Assembly: GCA_003255065.1 (NCBI GenBank)
Contig: QAOA01001875.1
Location: forward strand, 94,855-158,854
Source: Cercis canadensis
Taxonomy: Eukaryota; Streptophyta; Magnoliopsida; Fabales; Fabaceae
Reading direction: 5' to 3'
DNA length: 64,000 nt
Shown here: positions 1 through 11,324 of the stretch, one piece after another
Position numbering within the stretch: position 1 is the first letter of the stretch
Layout of the letters: every line of letters begins with the position of its first letter
Program-made: the position numbers and the translations under genes
Notes under the pieces: generated by a model
What the model was told of the DNA's origin: nothing
Database searches by the model: none
What the model saw: the letters and a program-made list of their open reading frames with translations, nothing else

Positions 1-1224
1 TGTAGATACCCAATATTTCGGCCCATATGACTTTAAGCCCATTATCACCAAGCCCATAACTGAACCCAGTCCATAGATCCTTTAAACCTGGAAATCTCCT
101 TATAAATAAGAGAAAACAAGAAGTAAAAAGGACAACGCTTTCGGACAAGACAAAAAGGGATACATAAAAACTCCCATTTCATACCCCTTCAGCATCAAGC
201 CCGGATATACATCCGACCTTGGTCACTTATCTTGTCAAGTGGTCCCACTTGACCAACCTCTCTCCTTTGAACCAAAATCAGGCATCGTCAGTTTCATATA
301 GTCTTCTCCTCTCTACCTAAAATGGTTTAGAGGGCCCTAATGAAAAGTCTTAATTTTTAGCCACTTTTAAAGTTCTTACCTTTTTTGGGGCATGTTTAAA
401 ATTCTTACCTTAACCTACCGCTTTGGCTCTTTTTTAATCAACTGTTATGCTTTGATATATGAATTATAGTTTTCTTTAATGTATGTAAGATTTATTATGC
501 ATAGTTCATAAATAGTACTACATAGTTTATGGTTAAGTTCTTTTTAGAGTTTGTGTCCAAACTAAAAAATTGTAGTAAAAAATAAAATAAAAATTATAAA
601 TGATAAAGTTAAGATGCGGATCTTATAAAATGTTTTTTTTTAGTACTTTTTAGCTACTGCTCAAATATAAGAGGATAAAAAAATAATGTTTCAAAATTTA
701 TAAATTATTATCTAGATATTTAAATTCTATTAAAATTTTATTTTTTATTTTTTTAATCGTAGTTATTTTCAATGCTTTACTCTTTAAAATATATCCTACA
801 CTTTAGAGAATATAAATTCTTTAATTAATAATTTTTTTTTTATGAGAATTAATAGGAGTTTTGATACTTATGCGCTCGTTGACCATATTTTTACACTTAC
901 GTGAAATTGGATGGAAGGAACAAGGGTTAGCCATTCCTCCACTTAAAAAAAGTGAGCTCTGATTACGTGCACTTGAAGATGAACAATGTTAGACCCATAA
1001 AATGTGATGTCGGAGAATAAAATCTCTTACCAAACTTCAAAGGCAAGCAAAGGAAAGGCATAAAATGAATGAAATGACAAAAAGGATATATAACGGAGCA
1101 CTTTATAGTTTATAGTTCAGTTAGGTTGGTGGGTCCTAAATCCAAATCAGTAATTAAAGAAGTTATGGGAGAAGAGAGTTTGGTTTGTGCACTCATTATC
1201 ATTTATGATCAAATTATGGTATAG
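1..1224. other. Sequence upstream of the first visible pectin acetylesterase exon
   Basis: I find no exon here. The family's N-terminal region (signal peptide and the segment before the GGGWC motif) is not encoded in any frame, so this stretch is probably intron of the gene that starts at 1225, with the first exon(s) left of the window. The first ~330 bases are richer in GC and begin TGTAGATACCC, which resembles the start of a plant LTR, but no partner end or target duplication is visible, so I do not call an element. The rest is AT-rich with no gene signal. Confidence 0.4.
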
Positions 1225-4200
1225 GGCGGTGGATGGTGCAATGACACTCGATCATGCTTAGAGAGAGCCAAAACACACCGGGGATCAACACGTTATATGA
1301 CCAAGTGGGAGGTCTTCTCTGGGATCCTAAGTAACAATGCCTCCCTTAATCCAGGTATATCAAATTTTCAGGATTTTCTTCATAATTATTATAATTCTTT
1401 TTTTAGTATATGGCAGTATAAAAATTCAAACTCAAGACAAAGTATAGTCATTATAAGTCTCCTCATGTGTACATTAAAAAAAAGAAAACAACTCCATCAA
1501 ACTATATTTTCGAAATAACTTTACTTTTTGAGTTACTTTATAAGATATAGTTATTTAATGAAAATCAAATTATTTATAGTTAAGTGATATTAAAATCGTT
1601 ATATTTTAATATGAAATCATGAAAAAGTTACTTTAATGAATAGAGGAGCTTAGGTAACTATTCAATTCAAAGTAACAAGAGAGTAATAAACATCTTGTGT
1701 CTCTAATAGGGTAGATATCACCTCACCTATAACTTTAACCAAAAGTTTAGATTCAAATGCATGACTCACCTCGAATAAATCCTATAAATGGTACCCAAAT
1801 TAAATGTGAGCCGTCAACAAGAAAAAGAGAGAATGTTAAATTTAACACTACTCAATAAATCCTAACAGAAGAATGAAATAATAAGAGAAGTGTATAAATT
1901 CTTTTTGAACAATATGAAAAGTGATTCCTCATAGTCACATGATAACAGGTAAGAGCACGTTCCTTCTTACTCTAGATCGTCCCAAAAATCATATGATATA
2001 TAGTGGTTGATTTTAACCAAGTTTCACTTCATACCATCATGGGAGCTGGTTTAGCGACACTAGCATTACCTTTGCCTTAAACACCCACTTTTCCCAACAT
2101 AAATTGTCCTTGTAACCCCACCGCTGTCCTTTCCTTGTAGAATTTCTGGGTTACACCACAATGTACGTTAGATATAATAAAAACCATTCTTAACTTTGAC
2201 CTAAAACCTTAAATTTTTAAATTGAAGGTGAAATTGTTTTTTTACACGGTATTTCTTTAGGCAAGTGGTCAAAAAATCAATCTCTTATTTCTCATTATTA
2301 AATTTTAACATAAGATATCGATAATTTTATATTTTGTTCTCGCTTCAAATCTTTTTTTTTTTTTTTTTTTCGTATTAAATATAAACTTAATAGCTTAAGT
2401 TTTTTTATTTTGTTTTTTAAGATAAAATGGTTTTTCACAGTTCCCATGTTCCTCTAGATTCCCTCTCACTTCTTTCACATGCTCTTGTTGTCTAAATTGG
2501 TAGAGCCTGATGTCTATTGCCATTAACAAACAGCTGCTGCAAGAGCTGTACATTCAATCCCTCCAAAAAGCTTTCCAGTTTTGTATGTTTCTGTTGTCCT
2601 TGACACTCTATAGGATGAAATGACAAAAATGGCCATTACCTTTCTATAGCTTCTTCTGTTTTCCATGGTTAATTTGGGAACGACGATCCAGCATTACAGG
2701 TTATTTTTTATTTTCTTTTTCTTGCCTCACATCTTCAATCAAATGACAAATCCTCTTCAGCTTAGCTGTCATTAGACATCCCATATGTTTGTGAACATAT
2801 CTGGTGGTCTAGTGAGTCTAATCTAATGCAAATCTATGTTTTTTGTCTTCAGATCATGACCATTGACTTTTTTATTTATGAATAGTATTTTAATATTTTT
2901 AGATTACTAAAATATTTAGAGAAATAATTTTGTCTGCCATGATAGTAAAATATTATTTATCAAAATTAATATATTCATAAAAATATATTAGATAAATAAC
3001 TATACACCTACTCAAATTTATTCTTTTTATACATACATTTTCTTTGATTTTTAAATTTTCATTTACACTCCTTAGGGTCCAATAATTGTGCAAGGTGGTT
3101 CATTCTGTTTATCATTTATACAAATTGATGACAAGCATTCCATAATTACCTAAGAGTAATGCTATTTAATAAAAAAAAATATTTTCAGAATCTTGTCACA
3201 ATTGCCAAAACTTAAAGATGATTATTAAATGGAACAAAATGGTAAAAACTACATATTTATCTAAAGATAGTTATAAGTTTACATCATTTTAATTACTCAG
3301 CATTTTCCTTACCTAAACAATGCACGAGGCTGAAATTTGATCCTTCTGAGTCGATATTTTGCAGTATCAAAACAGTTCAAAGTTTATAAATTTGGTATCT
3401 AATTAAATAGTTTTATTGATTTTGGCTGATTTAAATTACAAATTTTTTATTCATGTGCATCCAATGGGCTAAATGGAAATTAAACCTCTTACGTGCTGTT
3501 ATAGTGGCACTAAGTTTTCAAATAAAAAAAGTGACACAATTTTTATTAACAATTTAAGTATAGAGTTTAAACTTTAAAAATTGGTCTAGCTATTTAATCA
3601 CTGACCTAGAACAAGTGTGATTGAACTAAAAATTAAAAAGTGTATGCAAAAAAAACAGAAGTTTGCATATTTTACCTTGTTTGTTGATTCATGTTTTTCT
3701 TTATGACTGGTACACCAGATTTCTACAATTGGAACCGTGTGAAGCTTAGATATTGTGATGGAGCTTCATTCGCTGGAAATGCCTTGTTCAATAATGGGGT
3801 AATTCTCTCAAAATAACAGAAAGGCATTTTATTTTGGATGTGTTCTGTTTCATTTCTTTCTCTTCCATGCCCTCCGCACTCCCTTCAACACTGTTTGGCA
3901 TCAGAACAAAACCTTTACTGTATGCATCTTTGGCTTTACTGAATAAAGTGACTCTAACGTGCTTGTGAAATGAACAACAGACATCATTGCTTTATTTCAA
4001 AGGGCAAAAGATTTGGGAAGCAATCATTCTTGACCTTCTGCCAAAGGGTTTGGGGAAGGCACGCAAGGTATAGTGGAATTTTCCTTTTTTGTTCATTTTG
4101 ACTTCTTTTATCTTTATATATAACTAATTGAGAACTATTTTTTTGAGAGTGTGCCTATCCAAAACAATGATACTCGGCTACTCGCTCCCTCATTTCTCAT

Positions 4201-7200
4201 GTTTTTCCTATTTTTTTTCTTTTTCTTCACGTGCAACTGCCATCTCATTTTTTTTTTCTCTCTTCATGGGCTGCTTTCTCTATTTTTAATATCCGCCCAT
4301 ACAACGCACGAGGCTAGAGCTAATTATATATAACCGAGGATATTGGATTGTTGATTAAATAAGTTATATTAAACTTCATGTTTTGAAGTTTTAGTGTGAA
4401 CTGTGAACTAAATTCTAAATATTTATTATGTCTCTTGTGCAGGCTTTGCTTTCAGGCTGTTCCGCAGGAGGTTTAGCGACCTTTCACCACTGTGACAACT
4501 TTACCAAGTATTTACCAAAGAATGCCAGTGTGAAATGCTTAAGTGATGCTGGATTTTTTCTTGACGCGTAAGTTTAGTCCATATTTAATCGTTTAATCTA
4601 TCATTAACATATATTTCTTAAAATTTTAATGTTAACTCCTTTTTTTTCTTTTGCTTCATGCAGAAGAGACATAACTTTGAACCATACTATGAGATTCTTC
4701 TTCAAAAGTCTTGTTTCATTACAGGTACACCTTCAGCGCATGACTTAATTGCATCATACATGCAATCATGTTATAGGTTTTAAAATTTTCATTTGCATTG
4801 CCTTAAATTTTTTTAATTGGGTCCTGTCGTTATCTTCGGTTATAAATCTATCAGTTTAATGCTGACATGATAAACAACTTATTTATGTGGCAATAAAAGA
4901 AATTGACGTGGTGCCAAAATGGCACAAAATTTTTCACCTTATCAACTATTTTATATACTTTTTTGAGCCTAAATTTTGATGAGATGACAATTTTTGTGAT
5001 ATTTTGTTACTACGTCAACTTTTTTATTGCCACATAGATAAGTTATTTGTTATGTTAGCACTAAACTAACGGAATTATAATCGGGGGTGATAGTTGGGAC
5101 CTAATTAAAAAAAATTTAAACTATAAAAACCCCAAAAGAGGAAAAAAAATTATATAAGCTTAATTTAAAATTTATCCAAATTATAGGGNCACAAAATTTT
5201 TCACCTTATCAACTATTTTATACACTTTTTTGAGCCTAAATTTTGATGAGATGACAATTTTTGTGATACTTTGTTACTACGTCAACTTTTTTATTGCCAC
5301 ATAGATAAGTTATTTGTTATGTTAGCACTAAACTAACGGAATTATAATCAGGGGTGATAGTTGGGACCTAATTAAAAAAAATTTAAACTATAAAAACCCC
5401 AAAAGAGGAAAAAAATTATATANATTATATAAGCTTAATTTAAAATTTATCCAAATTATAGGGACTTGTATTACATTTAAATCATTTAAGATCCTACCAT
5501 TCTGACAGGAAACCTGCATTTTGTAAAAAAAAAATAAAAAAGAGTAAAATACATTTTTCATCCTTAAATTATTTTTCAAATATCACTGTAGTTATTGATT
5601 TATTTTTTGGTGTCACTTTAATTTTCGAATAATTATACTATCAATTAAATCAGTCATTTGTAGCACCAAAAGTGATCACTTAAATGATTAATTTGGTGGA
5701 CATAGTGATTGTTTGAGGATTAAAATGACACAAAAAATAATTCAGATACGAAAAATGTATTTAACTAAAAAAGAAGAAGAAGGAACAACATTGCATTACT
5801 GCTTGTGCCTGGAACTCCGTTTCATGATTGATTTGAGACTTTTGAGTGAATTTACAATACAGATTTAAAATTTTATTACAATGATCTAAATATTTACACT
5901 TACATCATATAGTTTGTGTGCAACAGGGGGTAGAGCCAAACCTAAATAGAAACTGCACCAGTTCCCTCTTTTTTCCAGACTTGGTATGTTTTCCTGATGA
6001 ACTTTGATCATTGATTCAGAAAGATTTTTATTCTTCTGGTACAAGATTTTGAGATTTTTCTTGTTTCCATGCAGTGCTTCTTCCCGCAATATTCTTTGCA
6101 ATATATATCAACACCATATTTTATCTTGAACTCAGCTTATGATGTATATCAAGTAATAGTCTATAAAAGACTCATGTTATATTTTATATTAATTATATGG
6201 TTCATAGAAGTAGAACATTATGATATGTAAATAAAACTTCTAATGTCAACAGTTTCACCATTTATTGGTGCCAACTTCTGCTGATCCACGGGGACACTGG
6301 AGTCACTGCAAGCAGAATCCGGAAGCATGCACTCCATCCCAGCTTCGTATACTGCAAGGTTCTCCCAATCTCTTCTATTAATCTACATTTTCGGAAAACA
6401 CTGCTTCTATTCAATTTTTTTCATTAATTCTAATAAGTGATTTAAATTTTTATAAAGATACTAATTTTGCAAGACAGTATATATATATATGAGAATATTG
6501 ATGTCCTCTGATTTTTCTTTGAACTTATTAATCTTAGTAAATATAACTGATTTTTTTTTTTTAAACTCAATCCTTTATTCAGGTTTTAGGCACTACATGC
6601 TTGCAACTTTGAGACCATTCTACATATATTCAGGAAGAGGGGGAATGTTTATCAATTCATGTTTTGCTCATTGCCAAAGTGAATTACAAGATACATGGTT
6701 TGGAGCTGATTCCCCAAGAATAAACGACAAGGTAATAACTTTACACTGTGATGTTAGAAATGATGATAAACTTGTTTACGTATGGTGTTGGATCTTGACA
6801 TGTTTTCCAAGTCACTCACCTGCTTATGGTATGCTAATGATTTTGACCCAAGAAAGTTTGAAAAAATAGATATCTTTGACAGTGTTGTACATTTCTTAAG
6901 GCCAGAAGAAAAAGGAAATAAAAAAGATGGCATAGACTGAGTTCTGATGACCAGTTAAGCCCATACTATGTGTGATATAGGAAGAAGAATTTGTATTATG
7001 AATGATAAACATGCTAAGATCAGCCTGTTGTATTTATTACTCTAATATAATTATCAAGATTCCTCCCTTAATTTATTCAAAATTTGAGGTTGCACTTGAA
7101 ATGCAGCAGTGTTTAAACTTTCAGCATGGCAAGTTTTCATAGTCAGTGGCATGTTTAAAATATTGTATCTTTTACAGACTATTGCAGAAGCAGTTGGTGA

Positions 7201-7282
7201 TTGGTATTTCAGTAGAAACAGATCAAAGGAAATAGACTGTGCTTATCCATGTGATACAACCTGCAAAAATCTTTTACCATAG
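1225..7282 (+). CDS. Pectin acetylesterase (CE13/Notum-like), 5'-partial, ten exons visible
   Basis: Secreted hydrolase of the plant cell wall that removes acetyl esters from pectin. Exons: 1225-1354, 3719-3798, 3981-4067, 4443-4567, 4664-4724, 5927-5983, 6075-6152, 6253-6358, 6583-6731, 7178-7282. They have GT-AG borders and matching phases and give 325 codons ending in TAG; the family is near 400 aa, so roughly 70 N-terminal residues including the signal peptide are missing. Visible motifs are GGGWCN at the start, [15 protein letters not shown], the nucleophile motif GCSAGG in exon 4, NSAYDVYQ (probable catalytic Asp) and SCFAHCQ (probable catalytic His), with the conserved cysteines. The 1225-1354 exon is separated from the next by a 2.4-kb intron. 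No stop or frameshift is seen in the visible part, so the gene may be functional. The triad assignment comes from the Notum/CE13 family, not from an experiment. Confidence 0.9.
3481..3632. repeat. Dispersed repeat, copy A (partner at 17858-18008)
   Basis: About 150 bases in pectin acetylesterase intron 1 recur in TPP2 intron 1 with roughly 90% identity by eye and the same orientation. A shared stretch is GTGGCACTAAGTTTTCAAAT. It has no coding frame and I could not find terminal inverted repeats, so the element class is unknown. Confidence 0.7.
4803..5120. mobile_element. Foldback MITE in a pectin acetylesterase intron
   Basis: The two ends are inverted copies over about 100 bases each. The left arm contains TTTTTTTAATTGGGTCC, then a GTTTAATGCTGACAT segment, then TTATTTATGTGGCAATAAAA. 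The reverse complement of the right arm (about 5015-5120) contains TTTTAATTAGGTCCC, then GTTTAGTGCTAACAT, then TTATCTATGTGGCAATAAAA. There is no coding capacity, so this looks like a non-autonomous DNA transposon. Its inner and right parts are repeated after the N at 5189, which I treat as an assembly artefact. Confidence 0.7.
4923..5463. repeat. Direct duplication around single Ns (5189, 5423), probable assembly artefact
   Basis: Bases 4923-5188 are repeated almost perfectly as 5190-5463, with a lone N exactly at the junction. A second N at 5423 sits inside the second copy between two short copies of ATTATATA. The same pattern recurs at seven other single Ns in the window. The whole duplication lies within an intron of the pectin acetylesterase gene and does not affect its exons. 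Confidence 0.75.
5545..5763. mobile_element. Short inverted-repeat MITE
   Basis: AAATACATTTTTC at the left end and its complement GAAAAATGTATTT at the right end bracket about 219 bases. Further inward the arms pair imperfectly (for example TGGTGTCACTTTAAT against ATTAAAATGACACAA). It lies in the intron before the 5927 exon and has no coding frame. The target site duplication is not resolved because the flanks are AT-rich. Confidence 0.55.
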
Positions 7283-7750
7283 GTTCAGGTAATAGCCTCA
7301 TAATTATGATAGTTATTTTGGATCTCATGGTGCTTTAATATCCATTGAACTGATCCAAGAGGAAATGTTGCAGGTTACTAGCACGTTTGAAGTGAAATTT
7401 TTTGACACAAGCTTTTCTAATTCTCAGAGTGAAGCTGTTAGGCAGTTCTCTAAGAAAAGGATTGAGAGGGATTATACAGAGAGAGCAATACATTATACAG
7501 TGACGGATAGCAAATTCATTCACAAGAAAAAGAAGGGAGGATAAAAAACCAAATCCAACAGATAAAAATATTGTATCGTTAGTGATTATTTTTCAAAGAA
7601 CCTCATTCATTGTTTTATTATTTTTCATGTAACTTAATAAAGATCAATTGGCTCTTGTTTCTGGTCTCCAATCTCTTGTCAACTTCGTTTGTATGGCCGA
7701 AGTTCAATTACTTTGAAATTGGTGATCTCCCCGCACACTAAACCTTTTTG
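7283..7750. other. Spacer between pectin acetylesterase and the WAK pseudogene
   Basis: This holds the 3' untranslated region of the pectin acetylesterase gene and then the promoter of the decayed kinase gene. An open frame on the minus strand at 7335-7523 has no recognisable similarity and I treat it as chance. Confidence 0.5.
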
Positions 7751-7758
7751 TATAAAAA
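7751..7758 (+). promoter_or_regulatory. Candidate TATA box of the WAK pseudogene
   Basis: TATAAAAA lies 107 bases before the ATG at 7858, a usual plant spacing for a TATA box with a short leader. It suggests the 5' end of the kinase gene was once complete. Sequence match only. Confidence 0.4.
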
Positions 7759-7857
7759 GAAAGATGATGCACACACAACAATAGAAACTTCCCATCGTTT
7801 AGACCTTTTGGCTTTAATTAGCTAAAGAAACAGAGTAATTTGCCAAGTGACAAAGCC

Positions 7858-9246
7858 ATGGCTCTTCACACAAAGCAGCAACAACTTCTCCTTCTAGTTT
7901 TGATGATCATTAATCTCACATTAGCACCAAAAAAAGCAGCATCTCAACCAAAGTCAGGGTGTCCAACACGCTGTAGCTCCCTTAGCATCCCCTACTCATT
8001 TGGCACAGAAGATGGTTGTTACATGGTTGACTCTTTTCTCATCACTTGCCACCAAAATTCCAGCACTGGCACGCCATTCTTGGGACGAGGTAATGAAACT
8101 GTGCTCCACATATCCCTAGATAATGGTGAACTGCGCATTGCCACTTCCTTAGCCTATGCCTCTTACAACAACAACACAGGGAATGTTGAGAACCAGAAAA
8201 ATACTTCATTCGACTGATCACACTTTTACATCTCTTCTAGTCGAAACAAGCAAATCACAATTGGTTGTGACACGGTTGGGATCATAACGGAAAAAGCTAC
8301 ACAACAGGATGTGAGCGAGCTTGATAATATCGTCGCAAATGGATCTTGTAACGGAATCGGATGTTGCAAGGCTTTTATACCAAAAGGGTTATCTGGTGCC
8401 TACGTGTTAACTCTCACTACCAACGTGGACAAACACAGCAGAGTAGGCAACTTCAAACCTTGTGGGTATGCGTTTCTTTCAGAAGAGGAATATTATAGCT
8501 TCTTGTCCACAGATCTTGTGGGTTTCACAAAGACCAAGTTTGCTGCTGTGATTGATTGGGCAGTGGGATTTCTAACGTGCCAAGAAGCGCAAGAAAATCT
8601 TACAAGTTATGCATGTAAAGCAGATCATAGTGAATGTGTGCACTCAAACAGTGGAGTTGGCTATCTTTGTAACTGTTCCAGTGGTTTTCCAGGCAACCCT
8701 TACCTAGTTGATAGCTGTAAAGGTAGATATTATTTTTCAATTTCCAATTTAAAGCAATTTCTTTTTCTTTGTTATTCATAGCTCATGGTTGCATGCCATT
8801 TATTTAGAAAATTTTTTGTGTGCTCTGAGAATAATATTCTAGGCCGTGAAATTTATTTCAGATATTGATAAATGCAAGGAATAGACACAAGTTCCCTTAC
8901 TTGTTTATGAATTTATCACTAATGGGACTCTTTCTGACCATCTTCATGGTCAAAGTCAACCATCCAAGCTTTCATGGACAATGCGTTTGAGAGTAGCAAC
9001 AGAGACTGCATACTTACACTCTGCTACATCTAACCCAATCATACATAGAGATGTGAAGAGTACCAATATACTACTAGATTGCAATCTCACTGCAAAAGTT
9101 GCTGATTTTGGAGCTTCAAGGCTTGTTCCCTCTTGATCAAACTCAGTTAACCACTTTAGTTCAGGGGACATTGGGCTATCTTGACCCACGATACTTCCAA
9201 ATACGTAAACTAACAGAGAAAAGTGATGTCTATAGCTTTGGGATTG
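7858..9246 (+). pseudogene. Wall-associated receptor kinase (WAK/WAKL) pseudogene, truncated in the kinase domain
   Basis: WAKs are plasma-membrane kinases that bind pectin fragments outside the cell. The ATG at 7858 opens a signal peptide rich in Leu, then a cysteine-rich galacturonan-binding domain (GCPTRCSSLSIPYSFG) and the start of the EGF region (CKADHSECVHSNSGVGYLCNC) up to about 8720. Damage seen: an in-frame TGA at 8215-8217; after the intron (acceptor before 8863) an EGF-Ca start DIDKCKE is followed at once by a TAG and then by kinase subdomain V ([14 protein letters not shown]), so the rest of the EGF region, the membrane segment and the kinase N-lobe are deleted; an extra base near 9131-9136 shifts the frame after DFGASRLVP; and the kinase stops at SDVYSFGIV, where TPP2 intron sequence begins. 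[12 protein letters not shown] and DFG motifs remain. Not functional. Confidence 0.88.
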
Positions 9247-10939
9247 TATGTTTAGCATGTGTTTTCTCAACCTCAGAATTCAATTACTGTATTCAAGCAC
9301 CTAGTGTGCTAGCAATTTTGTATTATGTTGCAAAATGTGAACTTCCAGTGATACCGGTGCTTGCATATGCACTTGTATAAATACTTAATCTTTTTGCAGA
9401 CGCAATAGTTCTATTTTAATATCTTGGACTTTCGAAACAGTCTTCTTATAATAGCTTAGTTCTGTTGTATTCATCATTCTCAAATTGAGCTGCTGAAATG
9501 TAGTTTACCGTCAAATCTAAATGGTCTTTTCTCTTATTTTTAATTTAAATTGAGTTTCTGTTAATGATGCTATTTGGTAGTTTTGTTTTATGAATGATTC
9601 ACAAGTTGCTTTCTTTCCACTTTCAGCATTGTTGTGGATCCTACCAATCTGAGTGATGGTCTGCACTATTATGAGGTCTATGGTATTGACTGCAAAGCAC
9701 CATGGCGTGGTCCTCTATTCAGAATTCCAGTAACAATAACAAAGCCCAAGGCTGTAACTAATCAGCCTCCTCAAGTTTCATTCTCAAAAATGTTATTTCA
9801 GCCAGGTATGAAACTGTCTAAGTTGTCAACTGTTTCTCTCTGCTGTTGGTCTACTAAGTTTTGAGCCGGTATCTACAACATGCATCCAAACCATAGCATT
9901 GGAGCTATTCCCCAGGGACATTTTCAATTAAATAATACAGATTGCATACACAATGTTGGTTCTAGTTTTTGATCTTCATATCTAAAGTAATGTTTACAAT
10001 TGTTTGTCATAAATTTATTGCTTCATTAGGCCACATAGAAAGGAGATATATAGAAGTGCCACATGGTGCGTCTTGGGTTGAAGCAACCATGAAAGCATCA
10101 GGTTTTGATACAGCTCGGAGGTTTTTTGTGGACACGGTTCAGGTACAAGATACTGCTTGAAAGTTGAAACTATGTCTGATTCTTTGGACTTTCTTTAACA
10201 TATTTGTTGCTATGTCCAGATATGTCCATTGCAAAGACCACTTAAATGGGAGAGTGTGGTAACATTTTCTTCTCCTGCTGCCAAAAGCTTTGCCTTTAGG
10301 GTAGTAGGAGGTCAGACATTGGAATTAGTCATAGCTCAGTTTTGGTCAAGTGGCATAGGGAGTCATGAAACCACCAGTAGGGAATTTGAGGTAATAGAAT
10401 TCATATTTGTAGAATGGGTTTTTTTTCTCCCAGGTATTTGGTCAATGTTTGATTTTTATTTTGAGGACATCCCTCAATTCTTTTTGTATAATGGTTGCTA
10501 ATAACATATTGCATTTGAGCCTTATTGACTGTGAAGGAAATTTTTAGGCTATTCAATAAATAATTTATTGATATAAACATTAATATGGGGATTTGCCTTG
10601 CTTTGGTCTGAACTCCTTAACTGGAAGTTTGGGTGGGAGCTTGCATGTCCGTCTGTGTTTATGGGGGAACTTTTTTATGGAGATTGATGAGAAGCATCTG
10701 CGTACCCAATAGCTTTGACTGAGGCAATTTAATTCTTTTTTTTTTAATTCCTGGCCATAGGCAGCGTAATTACTTTATACGCTAACTAATAAGAAAATTT
10801 AAAATTTTGGGCATCCAACTTAATTGGTAATCTAATTAAAACTAGGACAACATATGCAATTGTTGAAGAGTTATGAAAGTTAAAGTATGTTAATATGTTC
10901 AATTCAATTAATGTAATTCTCATATTTAGAAGCTGTAAA

Positions 10940-11324
10940 TCTTCCCCAAGTTGCAACCAGTGGATGTGGAAACTGTATTCTTGTGATGTCAGACTACAAG
11001 GCACATGTGAATATAATAGCAGATTGGCAGTCCATGTCTGTGATTGTGCTGAGGATCTTGTACTATGGTTCAAATTAGGGAAAAAGTAACTTCTTGTGCT
11101 GACCTTTTCATTTTTTATATAACAAACTGCANTCTTCCCCAAGTTGCAACCAGTGGATGTGGAAACTGTATTCTTGTGATGTCAGACTACAAGGCACATG
11201 TGAATATAATAGCAGATTGGCAGTCCATGTCTGTGATTGTGCTGAGGATCTTGTACTATGGTTCAAATTAGGGAAAAAGTAACTTCTTGTGCTGACCTTT
11301 TCATTTTTTATATAACAAACTGCA
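10940..11324 (+). repeat. 192-bp direct duplication around N at 11132, assembly artefact
   Basis: Bases 10940-11131 are repeated as 11133-11324 with only an N between them. The paralogous intron in the intact TPP2 gene (about 28093-28304) has this segment once, followed directly by the sequence that here follows the second copy. This is the best direct evidence in the window that the N-flanking duplications are false. Confidence 0.85.

Noticed and set aside
1..330. Window start resembling an LTR (TGTAGATACCC)
   Set aside because: Only one possible end is visible; there is no CA end, target duplication or coding part to support it.
9099..9380. Single 93-codon kinase-like protein
   Set aside because: It is the frameshifted tail of the WAK pseudogene read through into TPP2 intron sequence, not a gene.
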